The notes under the pieces were generated by a model. That model made no database searches and was not told the DNA's origin. It worked only from the letters and a program-made list of their open reading frames with translations. 64,000 nt of DNA, from NCBI GenBank assembly GCA_900547415.1, contig URGS01000002.1:44098-108097 (forward strand). Direction: 5' to 3'. Positions 1-8,305 of the stretch are shown here, in pieces (position 1 is the stretch's first letter; the number at the start of each line of letters is the position of its first letter). Made by a program: the position numbers and the translations under genes. This stretch comes from an uncultured Phascolarctobacterium sp. (GTDB taxonomy: Bacteria > Bacillota > Negativicutes > Acidaminococcales > Acidaminococcaceae).

Positions 1-2
1 TG

Positions 3-1319
3 GCTCCCAGCGATAGATTATCATTAAAGAAGAACATTGTTGTTTTAGGTGTGGATGAACGTGCTGAGGAGCATGATGTAGGCCGCAGTGACACGCTTTT
101 TGTGGTTATGTTTGATACACAAACCAAGAATGCTTCTCTGCTGTCTATCCCTCGTGATACACGCGTGCGCATACCTAAGCATGGCTGGGATAAAATTAAT
201 CATGCGTATGCTTATGGCGGTCGTGAGCTGACTCAGAAAACAGTAGAGGAGCTGCTGGGCCTTCATATCAACAACTATGTGATGATTGATTTTAAAGGAT
301 TTAAAGGATTAGTAGATGCTATTGGCGGTGTAGATATTAACGTGGAAAAGGATATGTACTATCGTGATAGCTGGGATGGTTTTACTATTGATATCAAAAA
401 GGGTATGCAGCACATGGATGGCGAAACTGCTATTCAATATGTGCGTTATCGTGATGAAGAGGGCGACATTGGTCGTATCAGACGTCAGCAGCATTTCATG
501 ATGGCGGTGTACGATAGAATTAGCTCTGCTGATATGCTGCTTCATATTCCTGGTCTGGCACAGCAGCTTAATGCTATGATCAAGACTGACCTGCCCATCA
601 ATGATATGCTTAATTTGGGCAAAGCGCTGCATTCCATGGTAAGGGAAAAAGGTCTGTCCATGGCTATGGTGCCCGGTACTCCTGAGTATATTGATGATAT
701 CAGCTATTGGCAGCCTGATATTACTGATTTGCGTGAGCTGATGGTCAAGATGCAGGGTGCGGAAATGACTGAACGCTATAGAAGTGCGGCTGAGCTGATG
801 GAGCGCGAATATAATGAAGCTGTAGAAAGAGCACGCCAGGGTGACACCAGTGATGAAAGCAAGCCTGATGACGACAAGGATACGCTGGAGAAGAAAGACG
901 GTAAGGATAATGACAAGGCTAAGCTTTCTGAGGACGAAAGTACTGATGCCAAAGATGATAAAAAGGGTTACGATGATAAAAAATCCAGCAGTGATAAGAA
1001 ACGTGCGGCCGCAAAGGCTGGTGCAGACAATATTTCCAGTAACCAAAAGAGTGGTGGCACTGTTGTAATGCTCATTAACTGCAGTGGTAATAAGGACGCA
1101 GCACAATCTGCCAAGGCACGTTTGCAGGCAGCAGGCTTTACTGTAGTTAACGGCGGCAGCGGTGATGTGATTGCTGAAACAAAAGTTATTTCCAATACTA
1201 ATAATGGTGCGGTTATCAGTCGTTTGTCTAATATTCCCTTTAGCCATAAAATTAGCGTAACTAGAGATGGAGATAAAAGCTATGATGGCGTGGTTATGCT
1301 GGGTAAGGATTATCTGTGA
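3..1319 (+). CDS. LCP (LytR-CpsA-Psr) family cell-wall glycopolymer ligase, 5' end cut by the window
   Basis: The reading frame is open from the first bases of the window, so the start and the N-terminal membrane anchor lie upstream. The visible part begins just before the conserved NIVVLGVD motif and contains the SIPRDTRVRI arginine motif typical of LCP enzymes, which transfer glycopolymers from undecaprenyl phosphate to peptidoglycan outside the cytoplasmic membrane. After the LCP domain comes a very charged Lys/Asp/Ser linker (roughly 275-340 residues into the visible protein). A LytR_C-type domain follows (VVMLINCSGN, then AGFTVVNGG). A GTG at 51 is an internal codon, not the start. A terminator follows the gene. 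Family assignment is firm; the polymer attached is unknown. Confidence 0.9.
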   Translation, partial: APSDRLSLKKNIVVLGVDERAEEHDVGRSDTLFVVMFDTQTKNASLLSIPRDTRVRIPKHGWDKINHAYAYGGRELTQKTVEELLGLHINNYVMIDFKGFKGLVDAIGGVDINVEKDMYYRDSWDGFTIDIKKGMQHMDGETAIQYVRYRDEEGDIGRIRRQQHFMMAVYDRISSADMLLHIPGLAQQLNAMIKTDLPINDMLNLGKALHSMVREKGLSMAMVPGTPEYIDDISYWQPDITDLRELMVKMQGAEMTERYRSAAELMEREYNEAVERARQGDTSDESKPDDDKDTLEKKDGKDNDKAKLSEDESTDAKDDKKGYDDKKSSSDKKRAAAKAGADNISSNQKSGGTVVMLINCSGNKDAAQSAKARLQAAGFTVVNGGSGDVIAETKVISNTNNGAVISRLSNIPFSHKISVTRDGDKSYDGVVMLGKDYL

Positions 1320-1345
1320 ATTGTTAGAAAATTTACAAAAAACAC

Positions 1346-1374
1346 TTGAATTTTGTATACAAAAATGATATACT
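1346..1374 (+). promoter_or_regulatory. promoter-like sequence just before a terminator
   Basis: TTGAAT (1346-1351), 17-bp spacer, TATACT (1369-1374) with an upstream TG, i.e. an extended -10. The only thing downstream before the next gene is the terminator at 1402-1429, so any transcript would be about 50 nt. AT-rich sequence makes chance matches common. Confidence 0.3.
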
Positions 1375-1401
1375 AAGAGCATCAAAACAGCCCCTCATTT
1401 G

Positions 1402-1429
1402 GCCCTTCTTCGTAAGGGCTTTTTTTTTT
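1402..1429 (+). terminator. Rho-independent terminator after the LCP gene
   Basis: Six-base arms GCCCTT and AAGGGC around a CTTCGT loop are followed by about ten T residues. It closes the LCP transcription unit before fakB. Confidence 0.85.
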
Positions 1430-1627
1430 GTCCAATTTTAAGCTGCTGAACCAGGAATGGAAGGTTTGGTACAGACTTCATAGTAAATTAAAGCTTTTTG
1501 TAAATAAAAAGTATCTTTTAGTAAGTTAATATTGAAACTTTGGCTGATATTGTAGCAAAAGTAATCAGAATATGGTAAAATATAAGATAATATTGGATAA
1601 GTACGGAAAAAATTATAGGAGGCTCTT
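1430..1627. other. AT-rich intergenic stretch before the DegV gene
   Basis: No gene recognised. An extended -10-like TGG-TAAAAT lies at 1573-1581 and is the best promoter candidate for the DegV/FakA operon, but I see no convincing -35. A GGAGG-type ribosome site precedes the ATG at 1628. Confidence 0.4.
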
Positions 1628-2485
1628 ATGCACGACGATATACATGTTGTTTTAGATAGTGTTGCCTGTTCTGTAGAAACAGAGCTGAAAGACAATCCTC
1701 GTTGCCATGTAATGCGCTTAATTGTCAATCATGGTAAGGAGGAATGGATTGATGGCGACCGTTCCTTAAAGGAAATGTTTGATATGGTAGAGCGTACCGG
1801 CGAATTGCCGCGTACATCTCAGCCGCCTGTTGGTGGGTTCTTGGAAACCTTTACTGATTTGGCGAAGCAAGGCAAAAAGGTTTTAATGATCTGTGTTGAT
1901 AGTGTTCTCAGCGGAACCTATCAGACTGCCTGCATGGCTGCAAAGCAAGTTATGAAGGATATCGAGGGGGCTGACATTCGCGTTGTTGATAGCCGGACTG
2001 CTGCTTGTCCTATTAGCGGCTGTGCTATAGAAGTTTTACGTAAGACTGCTGAAGGTATGTCCTTGGATGAAGCGGAGAAATACGCTAATGACCTTATGGA
2101 CCGTACTGAGACCTATTTTACTGTGAACACCCTTGATTATTTGCAGAAGGGTGGACGTATTGGTGCTGTTGGTGCCCTTGTAGGCAATATTTTAGGCATC
2201 CGTCCTATTGTACATCTTGATAATCTGGGTCGCTTGGAGATTGCGGATAAAATTCGCACTCGTAAGAAAACCTTGAAAAGAATGCTGGAAATGGCATCTG
2301 CCAATGCACCGTTGGAGGCAATATTTATTGCTCATGGCGAAGCACATGAAGATGCTGAAATGTTTAAAGCAGAAATGCATTCCCGTTTTCCTGAAGTACC
2401 CATTATGATAACTGGTATCGGTACAGTTTTAGCAGCTCATCTTGGACCTGGCGCAATTGGTATTTTTGTACGGCGCAAGGCTTAA
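1628..2485 (+). CDS. fakB: DegV family fatty acid-binding protein (FakB-like)
   Basis: 285 residues, the usual length for DegV proteins. Family hallmarks are visible: TSQPPVGGF near residue 60, the LQKGGRIG segment near 175, and a C-terminal TGIGTVLAAHLGPGAIGI. These proteins bind a fatty acid and present it to the kinase FakA for phosphorylation, feeding exogenous or recycled acyl chains into phospholipid synthesis. A GGAGG ribosome site precedes the ATG. The FakA homologue begins less than 20 bases downstream, which supports a working FakA-FakB pair. The acyl-chain specificity cannot be read from the sequence. Confidence 0.9.
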   Translation: MHDDIHVVLDSVACSVETELKDNPRCHVMRLIVNHGKEEWIDGDRSLKEMFDMVERTGELPRTSQPPVGGFLETFTDLAKQGKKVLMICVDSVLSGTYQTACMAAKQVMKDIEGADIRVVDSRTAACPISGCAIEVLRKTAEGMSLDEAEKYANDLMDRTETYFTVNTLDYLQKGGRIGAVGALVGNILGIRPIVHLDNLGRLEIADKIRTRKKTLKRMLEMASANAPLEAIFIAHGEAHEDAEMFKAEMHSRFPEVPIMITGIGTVLAAHLGPGAIGIFVRRKA

Positions 2486-2503
2486 CGGAAGGGTGTGGGT
2501 GTA

Positions 2504-4117
2504 ATGAAGGAAGAAGTTCAGGAAATTACTGGTAAGCAATTAAAGGATATGCTTTTAGGTGCTTATCACAGCTTTGAAAAGAATTTTGAGTCAATTAACG
2601 ATTTAAATGTGTTCCCCGTTCCTGATGGCGATACGGGTACTAATATGATGCATACCATGTCTTCCGTTGCGAAGGAACTCAGTGTCATGAGTGACGATGC
2701 TGAAGCTGGAGAGGTTGGTACAGCAGCTGCTCGCAGTGCTATTATGGGTGCAAGAGGTAATTCCGGCGTAATTTTGTCCCAGCTCTTAAGAGGTATTGGC
2801 AAAGGTGTAGCCGGAAAGAAAACCTTGAATAATACTGAAATTGGCAAGGCCTTTCAGTTTGGTATTTTGTATGCTTATCGTAGTGTATCCAAGCCTGTAG
2901 AAGGAACAATTCTGACTGTTGCCCGTGGCATGGCTAAAGGTGCTTATAATGCTGTCCGCAGTAATGTAAGCTTGGAGGAGGTATTGCTTGAGGCAATCCG
3001 TACTGGTAAGCAGGAGCTGGCGCTCACCCCTGAAAAGCTGCCTGCTCTGAAGGCAGCTGGCGTTGTTGATGCTGGTGGTCAAGGTCTTATTGTCTTTTTT
3101 GAAGGCTGTCTGGCAGGGCTGCGCGGTGAGGACTGCGCTGTCTTGGATGTAGCACCTCCTAAGGCTGCAGGCAGAATAATCAACGCTGAACCTATAGATT
3201 TGGAATTCCCTTATTGTACGGAGTTTATCGTCAAGGGTGCTGATGTAACCAAAAAAGAGGTTACCGAGGCCTTGGAGGGTTTTGGCAACTCCATAATTGT
3301 TGCTACTGTTGAAGATATTGTCAAGGTGCATATCCACACCAAAAATCCTGGCAATGCTTTGAATAAAGCGCAGGAGTGGGGCGAGCTTCATGATATCAAG
3401 ATTGAGAATATGCGTGATCAGCATGAGCATAGGTTGTTTTCTGCTGAGGAGGCTCAGCCTCCCAAGCATGGCATTGGTGTGCTTACTGTAGCAGCAGGTG
3501 ATGGGCTTGCTGCAATTATGCATGAGCTGGGCGCTGCTGAGATTATTAGCGGCGGACAGAGCATGAATCCTCCTGTTGAGGAGTTTGTGAATGCTATTAA
3601 TGAAGGCAGCTGTGAGCAATATATCATTCTGCCCAATAATAAAAATATTATCCTTGCTGCAGAGCAGGTGCGTAAGCTCTTAGGAGCTTCTAAGGTATCA
3701 TTTGTGCCTAGTACTAATATGGCTCAAGGATTGGCAGCACTGCTGCGTTTTGACAGCACTCGCAGCTTAGAGGAAAATACTGTACTTATGACCAATGAAG
3801 CTAAGGAGGCACATGGCGGTAGTGTTACCGTTGCTGTTCGTGATAGCGTAGTTAATGGTATGCAGGTACATGAAGGGGATTATTTAGGCATTCTTAATGA
3901 TAAAATCGTTTGCACCGGCAGCAGTATTGCTGAGGTGCTTAAGGAAATGCTGGCTGATGGTGATTATGAGGCTATCAGTTTATATTATGGAGCTGGATTA
4001 AGCGAGGATGAAGCTGAAGAGTTAGCGGAAGGGTTGGAAAATATCAATGAGGATTGGGAGGTAGATGTCTTCTATGGTGGACAGCCTCTGTATCCTGTTT
4101 TGCTGGCAATGGAGTAA
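2504..4117 (+). CDS. fakA: Fatty acid kinase catalytic subunit FakA (DAK2/DhaL-like, YloV family)
   Basis: About 537 residues with an N-terminal DhaL/DAK2 nucleotide-binding domain (FPVPDGDTGTNM near residue 40, ARGNSGVILSQ near 85) and C-terminal DegV-like domains (VKVHIHTKNPGNAL near 280). FakA phosphorylates fatty acid held by FakB. I prefer the ATG at 2504 over the in-frame GTG at 2495, because the purine-rich ribosome site at 2487-2493 is correctly spaced only for the ATG. It follows the DegV gene directly and is followed after six bases by a Fur-family gene, so all three are probably cotranscribed. Confidence 0.92.
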   Translation: MKEEVQEITGKQLKDMLLGAYHSFEKNFESINDLNVFPVPDGDTGTNMMHTMSSVAKELSVMSDDAEAGEVGTAAARSAIMGARGNSGVILSQLLRGIGKGVAGKKTLNNTEIGKAFQFGILYAYRSVSKPVEGTILTVARGMAKGAYNAVRSNVSLEEVLLEAIRTGKQELALTPEKLPALKAAGVVDAGGQGLIVFFEGCLAGLRGEDCAVLDVAPPKAAGRIINAEPIDLEFPYCTEFIVKGADVTKKEVTEALEGFGNSIIVATVEDIVKVHIHTKNPGNALNKAQEWGELHDIKIENMRDQHEHRLFSAEEAQPPKHGIGVLTVAAGDGLAAIMHELGAAEIISGGQSMNPPVEEFVNAINEGSCEQYIILPNNKNIILAAEQVRKLLGASKVSFVPSTNMAQGLAALLRFDSTRSLEENTVLMTNEAKEAHGGSVTVAVRDSVVNGMQVHEGDYLGILNDKIVCTGSSIAEVLKEMLADGDYEAISLYYGAGLSEDEAEELAEGLENINEDWEVDVFYGGQPLYPVLLAME

Positions 4118-4123
4118 AAAATT

Positions 4124-4552
4124 ATGCTGACAAATGTTGAGCTGACAAAAATTCTACGTGACAATGGCTATAAAGTAACCCCGCAGCGTTTGGCTGTGTA
4201 TGAGGTCCTGGCAAGCAAGCGCTGGCATCCCAGTGCAGAGATGCTGTATAATCAACTGCAGCCAAGATATCCTGCTATGAGCTTTGCAACTGTTTATAAA
4301 ACAGTTGAGATTTTGGAAAAGCTTAAGCTGATTCAGGTCTTGAACAGTGGTGAGGATTGCTTCCGTTATGATGCCTATATTGAAGAGCATTATCATCTGC
4401 AATGTGAAAAGTGCGGGGAGCTTTATGATGTAGAGCTTCCTGGAAGTGCTCGAGAGCTGACTGCAATGGTAGAAGCAGAAAGTGGTTTTGAGGTTCATAG
4501 CCGTCAATTCTATTTCTTCGGCGTATGCCAAAAATGCCGCGGCGCACATTAA
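4124..4552 (+). CDS. Fur family metalloregulator (PerR-like)
   Basis: 142 residues with the Fur winged helix (NGYKVTPQRLAVYEVL at the start, SFATVYKTVEIL recognition region) and a dimerisation domain with two CxxC pairs (CEKC and CQKC) for structural zinc. The HPSAEMLY start of the DNA-binding region and an Asp-x6-His-x-His arrangement (FRYDA then HYH) resemble PerR more than Fur. The assignment to peroxide sensing versus iron or zinc is inference. It sits six bases after fakA and is followed by a strong terminator, so it ends the fakB-fakA operon. Confidence 0.85.
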   Translation: MLTNVELTKILRDNGYKVTPQRLAVYEVLASKRWHPSAEMLYNQLQPRYPAMSFATVYKTVEILEKLKLIQVLNSGEDCFRYDAYIEEHYHLQCEKCGELYDVELPGSARELTAMVEAESGFEVHSRQFYFFGVCQKCRGAH

Positions 4553-4565
4553 TCTAGTAGTTGAG

Positions 4566-4608
4566 AGGTGTATTGACATTATCAAGTCAGTACACCTTTC
4601 TTATTTTT
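4566..4608 (+). terminator. Rho-independent terminator after the Fur-family gene
   Basis: Twelve-base arms (4566-4577 and 4586-4597, one G-U pair) around an eight-base loop, followed by a T-rich stretch. Confidence 0.85.
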
Positions 4609-4653
4609 ACTTATTATTGTTTACTGAATTGCCACAATAATAATACAAAACTT

Positions 4654-4662
4654 TGCTATAAT
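4654..4662 (+). promoter_or_regulatory. Extended -10 promoter of the WalJ-like gene
   Basis: TG-C-TATAAT gives an extended -10. A TTGCCA lies upstream, but about 22 bp away, so the -35 is weak or absent. Confidence 0.45.
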
Positions 4663-4691
4663 TAAGTCATTGAAGGATGGGAGAATTATCC

Positions 4692-5498
4692 ATGAGTAAT
4701 TTTAAGGTGGCTATGCTGGCCAGCGGCAGTAAAGGAAATGCTGCTCTTATAAGCACAGCAAGCCAAAGGTTTTTAGTTGATATGGGAATCAGCTGTAGGG
4801 CCCTTGTCGGACGACTGAAGGAGGTTGATTGCCAGCCTCAGGATCTGTCCGGAATCTTTATTACCCATGAGCATGTTGATCATGTGAAGGGGCTTGTTAC
4901 GTTCCTTAAGAAATATCAGGTACCTGTTTATAGCAGCGAAAAAACCTGGAGAGCGATTTTAAGCAAATATACTGCTTTGGAAAGACGTAATTTACAGATT
5001 ATCAATAGTGGTGTTGTTTGCGGCGATGTAGAGATTCGCAGCTTTCCTATACCTCACGATGCAGTAGATCCCCATGGCTACGTTTTTACACAACGAAGTA
5101 CAGGAGCACGTTGTACATATCTTACTGATACAGGCTTTCCTACGGATTTTGCCAGAGAAGCTGCTGACGGAGCGGAAACCTTGATTTTAGAGGCTAACCA
5201 TGATTTGGAAATGCTGAAAAATGGGAGCTACCCATATGTCCTCAAGCAGCGTATTCTTGGAACAAGAGGACATTTGTCAAATGCTAGTGCAGGCTGGCTT
5301 TTAACGCAGCTACGCAGACTGCCTGAAAATATTATTCTTGCTCACCTGAGTCAGGAAAATAACCTTCCTTCGTTAGCACTTAAGACAGTTGAGCAAAGCT
5401 TGGATGAGGTGCATCGTTTAGGTGATACCAATCTGGTGGTGGCCTCTCAGGAGCGTATTGTTACAAATTATGGAGATATTCAGTCCGCCATTTTCTAA
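4692..5498 (+). CDS. walJ: MBL-fold metallo-hydrolase of the WalJ/YycJ family
   Basis: About 268 residues of the metallo-beta-lactamase fold. It begins VAMLASGSKGN, contains the metal motif THEHVDHVKG near residue 60 and further ligands (TDTG near 150, EANHD near 170, and a late AHLSQENN). YycJ/WalJ proteins are tied in Bacillus to cell-wall control and have predicted nuclease chemistry. The ATG at 4692 fits the GGGAG site at 4679-4683 better than the upstream in-frame ATG at 4677. No WalK/WalR genes are visible in the window. It is followed by htrA, an arrangement also seen in other Firmicutes. Confidence 0.88.
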   Translation: MSNFKVAMLASGSKGNAALISTASQRFLVDMGISCRALVGRLKEVDCQPQDLSGIFITHEHVDHVKGLVTFLKKYQVPVYSSEKTWRAILSKYTALERRNLQIINSGVVCGDVEIRSFPIPHDAVDPHGYVFTQRSTGARCTYLTDTGFPTDFAREAADGAETLILEANHDLEMLKNGSYPYVLKQRILGTRGHLSNASAGWLLTQLRRLPENIILAHLSQENNLPSLALKTVEQSLDEVHRLGDTNLVVASQERIVTNYGDIQSAIF

Positions 5499-5547
5499 TT
5501 CATAGGACTATAATTTTATTTATGAACTTATATTTGAGGTGAATAGC

Positions 5548-6642
5548 ATGAGAAAAAGTATTTGGAAGAAAACTGCTAATATTCTTCTGTGTGGTGTAAT
5601 TGGAGCTGCTATCCTTATTGCCGGCTGCGGTGATAAAAAAACTGAGGCTGTACAGCCTGCGGCTAAGGCTGAGCAACAGCTGAGTCCGGCACGTAATACT
5701 CCTATTGTTGCAGCAGCTAAGCGTGTAGGACCTGCTGTAGTAGGTATTACCAATAAAGCGTATGTAAGAGACTTTTTTAATAGAGTAGAGCTGCGCGAGC
5801 GTGGTACAGGCAGCGGCGTAATTTATGACAAGAATGGTTATATTGCAACTAATAATCATGTTGTAGAGGGTGCATCTGAAATTATTGTAAGCCTTACTGA
5901 CGGTCGTACTGTAAAGGGAAAGGTTTTAGGTGCTGATGCTGCTACAGATTTGGCAGTTGTAAAAATTGACGAAAAGGATCTGCCTGTTGCTGTATTTGGC
6001 GATTCTGACACCCTGCAGGTAGGTGAGCCTGCTATTGCTATTGGCAACCCCTTGGGACTGGAGGTCCGTGGTAGTGTTACTGCAGGCGTAATCAGTGCCT
6101 TAAACCGCAGCATTGAAATTGGTGAACGCAAATTCCAACTGATTCAGACTGATGCAGCTATTAATCCTGGTAACAGTGGTGGTGCTTTAGTTAATGCTGA
6201 TGGTGAGGTAGTTGGTATTAATAGTGCTAAGATTGCTTTAGGTGGTGTAGAGGGAATTGGCTTTGCCATTCCTGTTAATACAGCGAAACCGATTTTAGAT
6301 GAGCTGGCAAGTCGTGGACGTATTGCAAGACCTTATCTTGGTGCTTCCCTCCTGGATAAGGAAACTGCAGATCGCTTCGGCTTTGACATGGATCTGCAGG
6401 GGGGCATTTTCTTAGTCAAGGTTGTAGCTGACAGTCCTGCTGCTAAGGCTGGCCTGCGTGCTGGCGATATTATCCTGAGCTTTAATGGCACTAATGTTTC
6501 CTCTGCAGTTGAATTGAGAACTAAGCTGGCAGAATGCAAGGTTGGCGATGTGGTTGCAGTGGAATATATACGCAATGGCATTAAACGCACTATGAACGTT
6601 ACCCTGGAAGAAGTTCCCAAGGATTATGGTAATAACAGATGA
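5548..6642 (+). CDS. htrA: HtrA/DegP-type serine protease with one PDZ domain, predicted lipoprotein
   Basis: About 364 residues. The N-terminus is a signal sequence ending in a lipobox (LIAGC, Cys27), so the protein is probably lipid-anchored rather than held by a plain transmembrane anchor. The trypsin-like domain shows the full triad: His104 (NNHVVEG), Asp134 (ATDLAVV) and Ser210 (NPGNSGGAL). A single PDZ domain fills residues 265-355. It degrades or refolds damaged envelope proteins. The ATG at 5548 is preferred over a GTG at 5539, since GAGGTG ends six bases upstream. The stop overlaps the rlmH start by four bases. Confidence 0.92.
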   Translation: MRKSIWKKTANILLCGVIGAAILIAGCGDKKTEAVQPAAKAEQQLSPARNTPIVAAAKRVGPAVVGITNKAYVRDFFNRVELRERGTGSGVIYDKNGYIATNNHVVEGASEIIVSLTDGRTVKGKVLGADAATDLAVVKIDEKDLPVAVFGDSDTLQVGEPAIAIGNPLGLEVRGSVTAGVISALNRSIEIGERKFQLIQTDAAINPGNSGGALVNADGEVVGINSAKIALGGVEGIGFAIPVNTAKPILDELASRGRIARPYLGASLLDKETADRFGFDMDLQGGIFLVKVVADSPAAKAGLRAGDIILSFNGTNVSSAVELRTKLAECKVGDVVAVEYIRNGIKRTMNVTLEEVPKDYGNNR

Positions 6643-7118
6643 AGATAACAATTGCTTGCGTAGGCAAGCTTAAGGAAAAATATCTGACCGCAGGCGTAGA
6701 GGAGTTTACAAAAAGGCTGACCCCCTTCTGTAAGCTGGAGGTAGTTTCCATCAACGAGGAAAAAATGCCGGAGAATCCATCGCCTGCTCTTAAGGAACAG
6801 GTGCTGGAAAAGGAAACGCAAAGGCTAATGGCGATTATTCCGCAAAATTCCTACGTTATTCTTTTGGACGTAATTGGCAAACAGCTCAGTTCCCCTGAGC
6901 TGGCAGAAAAGATAGATGCTTTGGCCATTGGCGGAAATAGTCATATTACCTTTGTCATTGGCGGTGCCTTTGGCTATACAGATGCCTTGCGCAAAAGGGC
7001 AGACTTTGCCTGGAGCTTTTCCAAGCTGACTTTTACGCACCAGATGATAAGACTGCTTTTAGTTGAACAGCTCTATCGTGCGTTCAAGATCAGCAGGGGA
7101 GAAAAATATCACTGGTAG
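6639..7118 (+). CDS. rlmH: 23S rRNA (pseudouridine-1915 N3)-methyltransferase RlmH
   Basis: 159 residues, the normal length of this SPOUT methyltransferase. It opens MKITIACVGKLKE, carries the cofactor-binding loop FVIGGAFGYTDALRKRA, and ends with the conserved FKISRGEKYHW tail. RlmH methylates the pseudouridine at position 1915 in helix 69 of 23S rRNA on assembled ribosomes. The gene overlaps htrA by four bases (ATGA), so the two are translationally coupled. The htrA-rlmH pairing is common in Firmicutes. Confidence 0.95.
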   Translation: MKITIACVGKLKEKYLTAGVEEFTKRLTPFCKLEVVSINEEKMPENPSPALKEQVLEKETQRLMAIIPQNSYVILLDVIGKQLSSPELAEKIDALAIGGNSHITFVIGGAFGYTDALRKRADFAWSFSKLTFTHQMIRLLLVEQLYRAFKISRGEKYHW

Positions 7119-7160
7119 GGCTAGGCTTGATACTGAAAAAATAATATCGGGATAAAAATG

Positions 7161-7214
7161 GAATCCTCAATCATACGCAGCAGTAAAGGTATGGTTGAGG
7201 ATTCTATCTTTTTG
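7161..7214 (+). terminator. Strong terminator after rlmH
   Basis: Sixteen-base arms (7161-7176 and 7189-7204, one G-U pair) with a 12-base loop, followed by a short T-rich run. It separates htrA-rlmH from the heat-shock gene. Confidence 0.8.
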
Positions 7215-7411
7215 AAAAGGCAGTACAATGGCTTAGTAGCAGTCTACTGATATTGGAAGAACACTTATGATTATATTTCAGGATTTTTTAAGTATACTGC
7301 CTATAGTATGAAAATAAATAGGGTCAGTGGGTTTTGCTTTTAAGGCTAAATTAAACATATATATACAATAAAAAATATAAAATATGTAGATTATGTGAAA
7401 TATGCAATAAA
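7215..7411. other. AT-rich intergenic stretch with possible RNA structure
   Basis: No coding signal. Inverted repeats are present: outer arms GGCAGTA (7219-7225) and TACTGCC (7295-7301), and an inner AGTAG/CTACT hairpin (7235-7248). They could fold as a nested structure, or they may be chance in AT-rich DNA. No known RNA family recognised. Confidence 0.25.
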
Positions 7412-7438
7412 TTAGCACTCTGCTGTTGACAGTGCTAA
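7412..7438 (+). promoter_or_regulatory. CIRCE element (HrcA operator)
   Basis: TTAGCACTC, nine-base spacer, CAGTGCTAA. This differs from the CIRCE consensus by one base in the right arm. It overlaps the -35 of the hsp20 promoter, the expected position for repression by HrcA with release on heat shock. No hrcA gene is in the window. Confidence 0.92.
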
Positions 7439-7454
7439 CAAGAAGTGGTATAAC
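7426..7454 (+). promoter_or_regulatory. Housekeeping sigma promoter of hsp20
   Basis: TTGACA (7426-7431), 17-bp spacer, TATAAC (7449-7454). The -35 lies inside the CIRCE element, and the leader to the ATG is about 115 nt. Confidence 0.85.
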
Positions 7455-7574
7455 ATAATCAACAAAAGAAAAGAGCTACTACGACAAGTAAGCTACTCAA
7501 TTCCGAGTTAAAAATCAAATATAACTTGCAGCATCTGATGAATACTACAAGCATAAAAATTGGAGGAATGACTT

Positions 7575-8024
7575 ATGATGATGCCTAGAATGTTTGGTGA
7601 AAGCTTATTTGATGATTTTATGGATTTCCCGTTTGAGAAGGAGTTTTTTGGTCATCACAATCCCTTGTACGGCAAACATGCTAAAAATATTATGAAGACT
7701 GATATTAAAGAGACTGATACCACCTACGAGATGGATATTGATTTGCCGGGCTTCAAAAAAGATGATGTCAGTGCTAAACTGGAAAATGGTTATCTTACCA
7801 TTACAGCATCTAAAGGCGTTGATAAGGATGAAAAAAATGACAATGGCGTATATATCCGTCGTGAACGCTATTCCGGTGAATGCTCCAGAACCTTCTATAT
7901 TGGTGAATCTATTAAGGAAGAAGACATTAAAGCAAAATTTGAGGATGGTATCCTTAAGGTAACTGTTCCTAAGGTTGATCCCAAAAAGGTTGAGGGCAGG
8001 AAATATATTGCTATTGAAGGCTAA
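7575..8024 (+). CDS. hsp20: Small heat-shock protein, Hsp20/alpha-crystallin family
   Basis: 149 residues with a short N-terminal arm rich in Phe and Met, an alpha-crystallin domain from about residue 38 to 140 (TYEMDIDLPGFKKDDV, then LENGYLTITA, then FEDGILKVTVPK), and a brief C-terminal tail. These ATP-independent chaperones hold unfolding proteins in large oligomers in the cytoplasm. A GGAGG site precedes the first of three consecutive Met codons. It is a single-gene unit between its own CIRCE-controlled promoter and a terminator. Confidence 0.95.
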   Translation: MMMPRMFGESLFDDFMDFPFEKEFFGHHNPLYGKHAKNIMKTDIKETDTTYEMDIDLPGFKKDDVSAKLENGYLTITASKGVDKDEKNDNGVYIRRERYSGECSRTFYIGESIKEEDIKAKFEDGILKVTVPKVDPKKVEGRKYIAIEG

Positions 8025-8061
8025 GTGATACATCATAACAACATACACACACCTTTCTGGT

Positions 8062-8103
8062 AAAGGACTCCGTGCGTTGAGCACGGGGTCCTTTGCTTTA
8101 TTT
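8062..8103 (+). terminator. Terminator after hsp20
   Basis: Fourteen-base arms (8062-8075 and 8081-8094, one G-U pair) with a five-base loop, then a T-rich run. Confidence 0.85.
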
Positions 8104-8208
8104 GGGCTGAATCGAGGCTTACGCATTTAAATCGTGCTTATGAAAGGCTTATGCAAGCATTATTAATCCTTGTAAAAAAGAAGAATCCCTGCTGGTGCTG
8201 TTTTGCCT

Positions 8209-8238
8209 TTGATTGCAGGACTCTTTTTCACATATATT
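8209..8238 (+). promoter_or_regulatory. Candidate promoter of the pilin-like cluster
   Basis: TTGATT (8209-8214), 18-bp spacer, TATATT (8233-8238). The -10 runs into the palindrome at 8236-8253, a typical layout for a repressed promoter. Confidence 0.4.
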
Positions 8239-8253
8239 TCACATATGTGAAAT
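8236..8253. promoter_or_regulatory. 18-bp perfect palindrome, candidate operator
   Basis: ATTTCACATATGTGAAAT is perfectly self-complementary. A further half-site (TTCACATAT) lies just upstream at about 8227-8235. The position after a promoter-like sequence and before the GspF gene suggests a dimeric repressor site; the regulator is unknown. Confidence 0.5.
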
Positions 8254-8305
8254 CCGTATCAAGGCAGAAAAAATAAATTGTCGAATATATATAGCAAAGA
8301 GGGAG

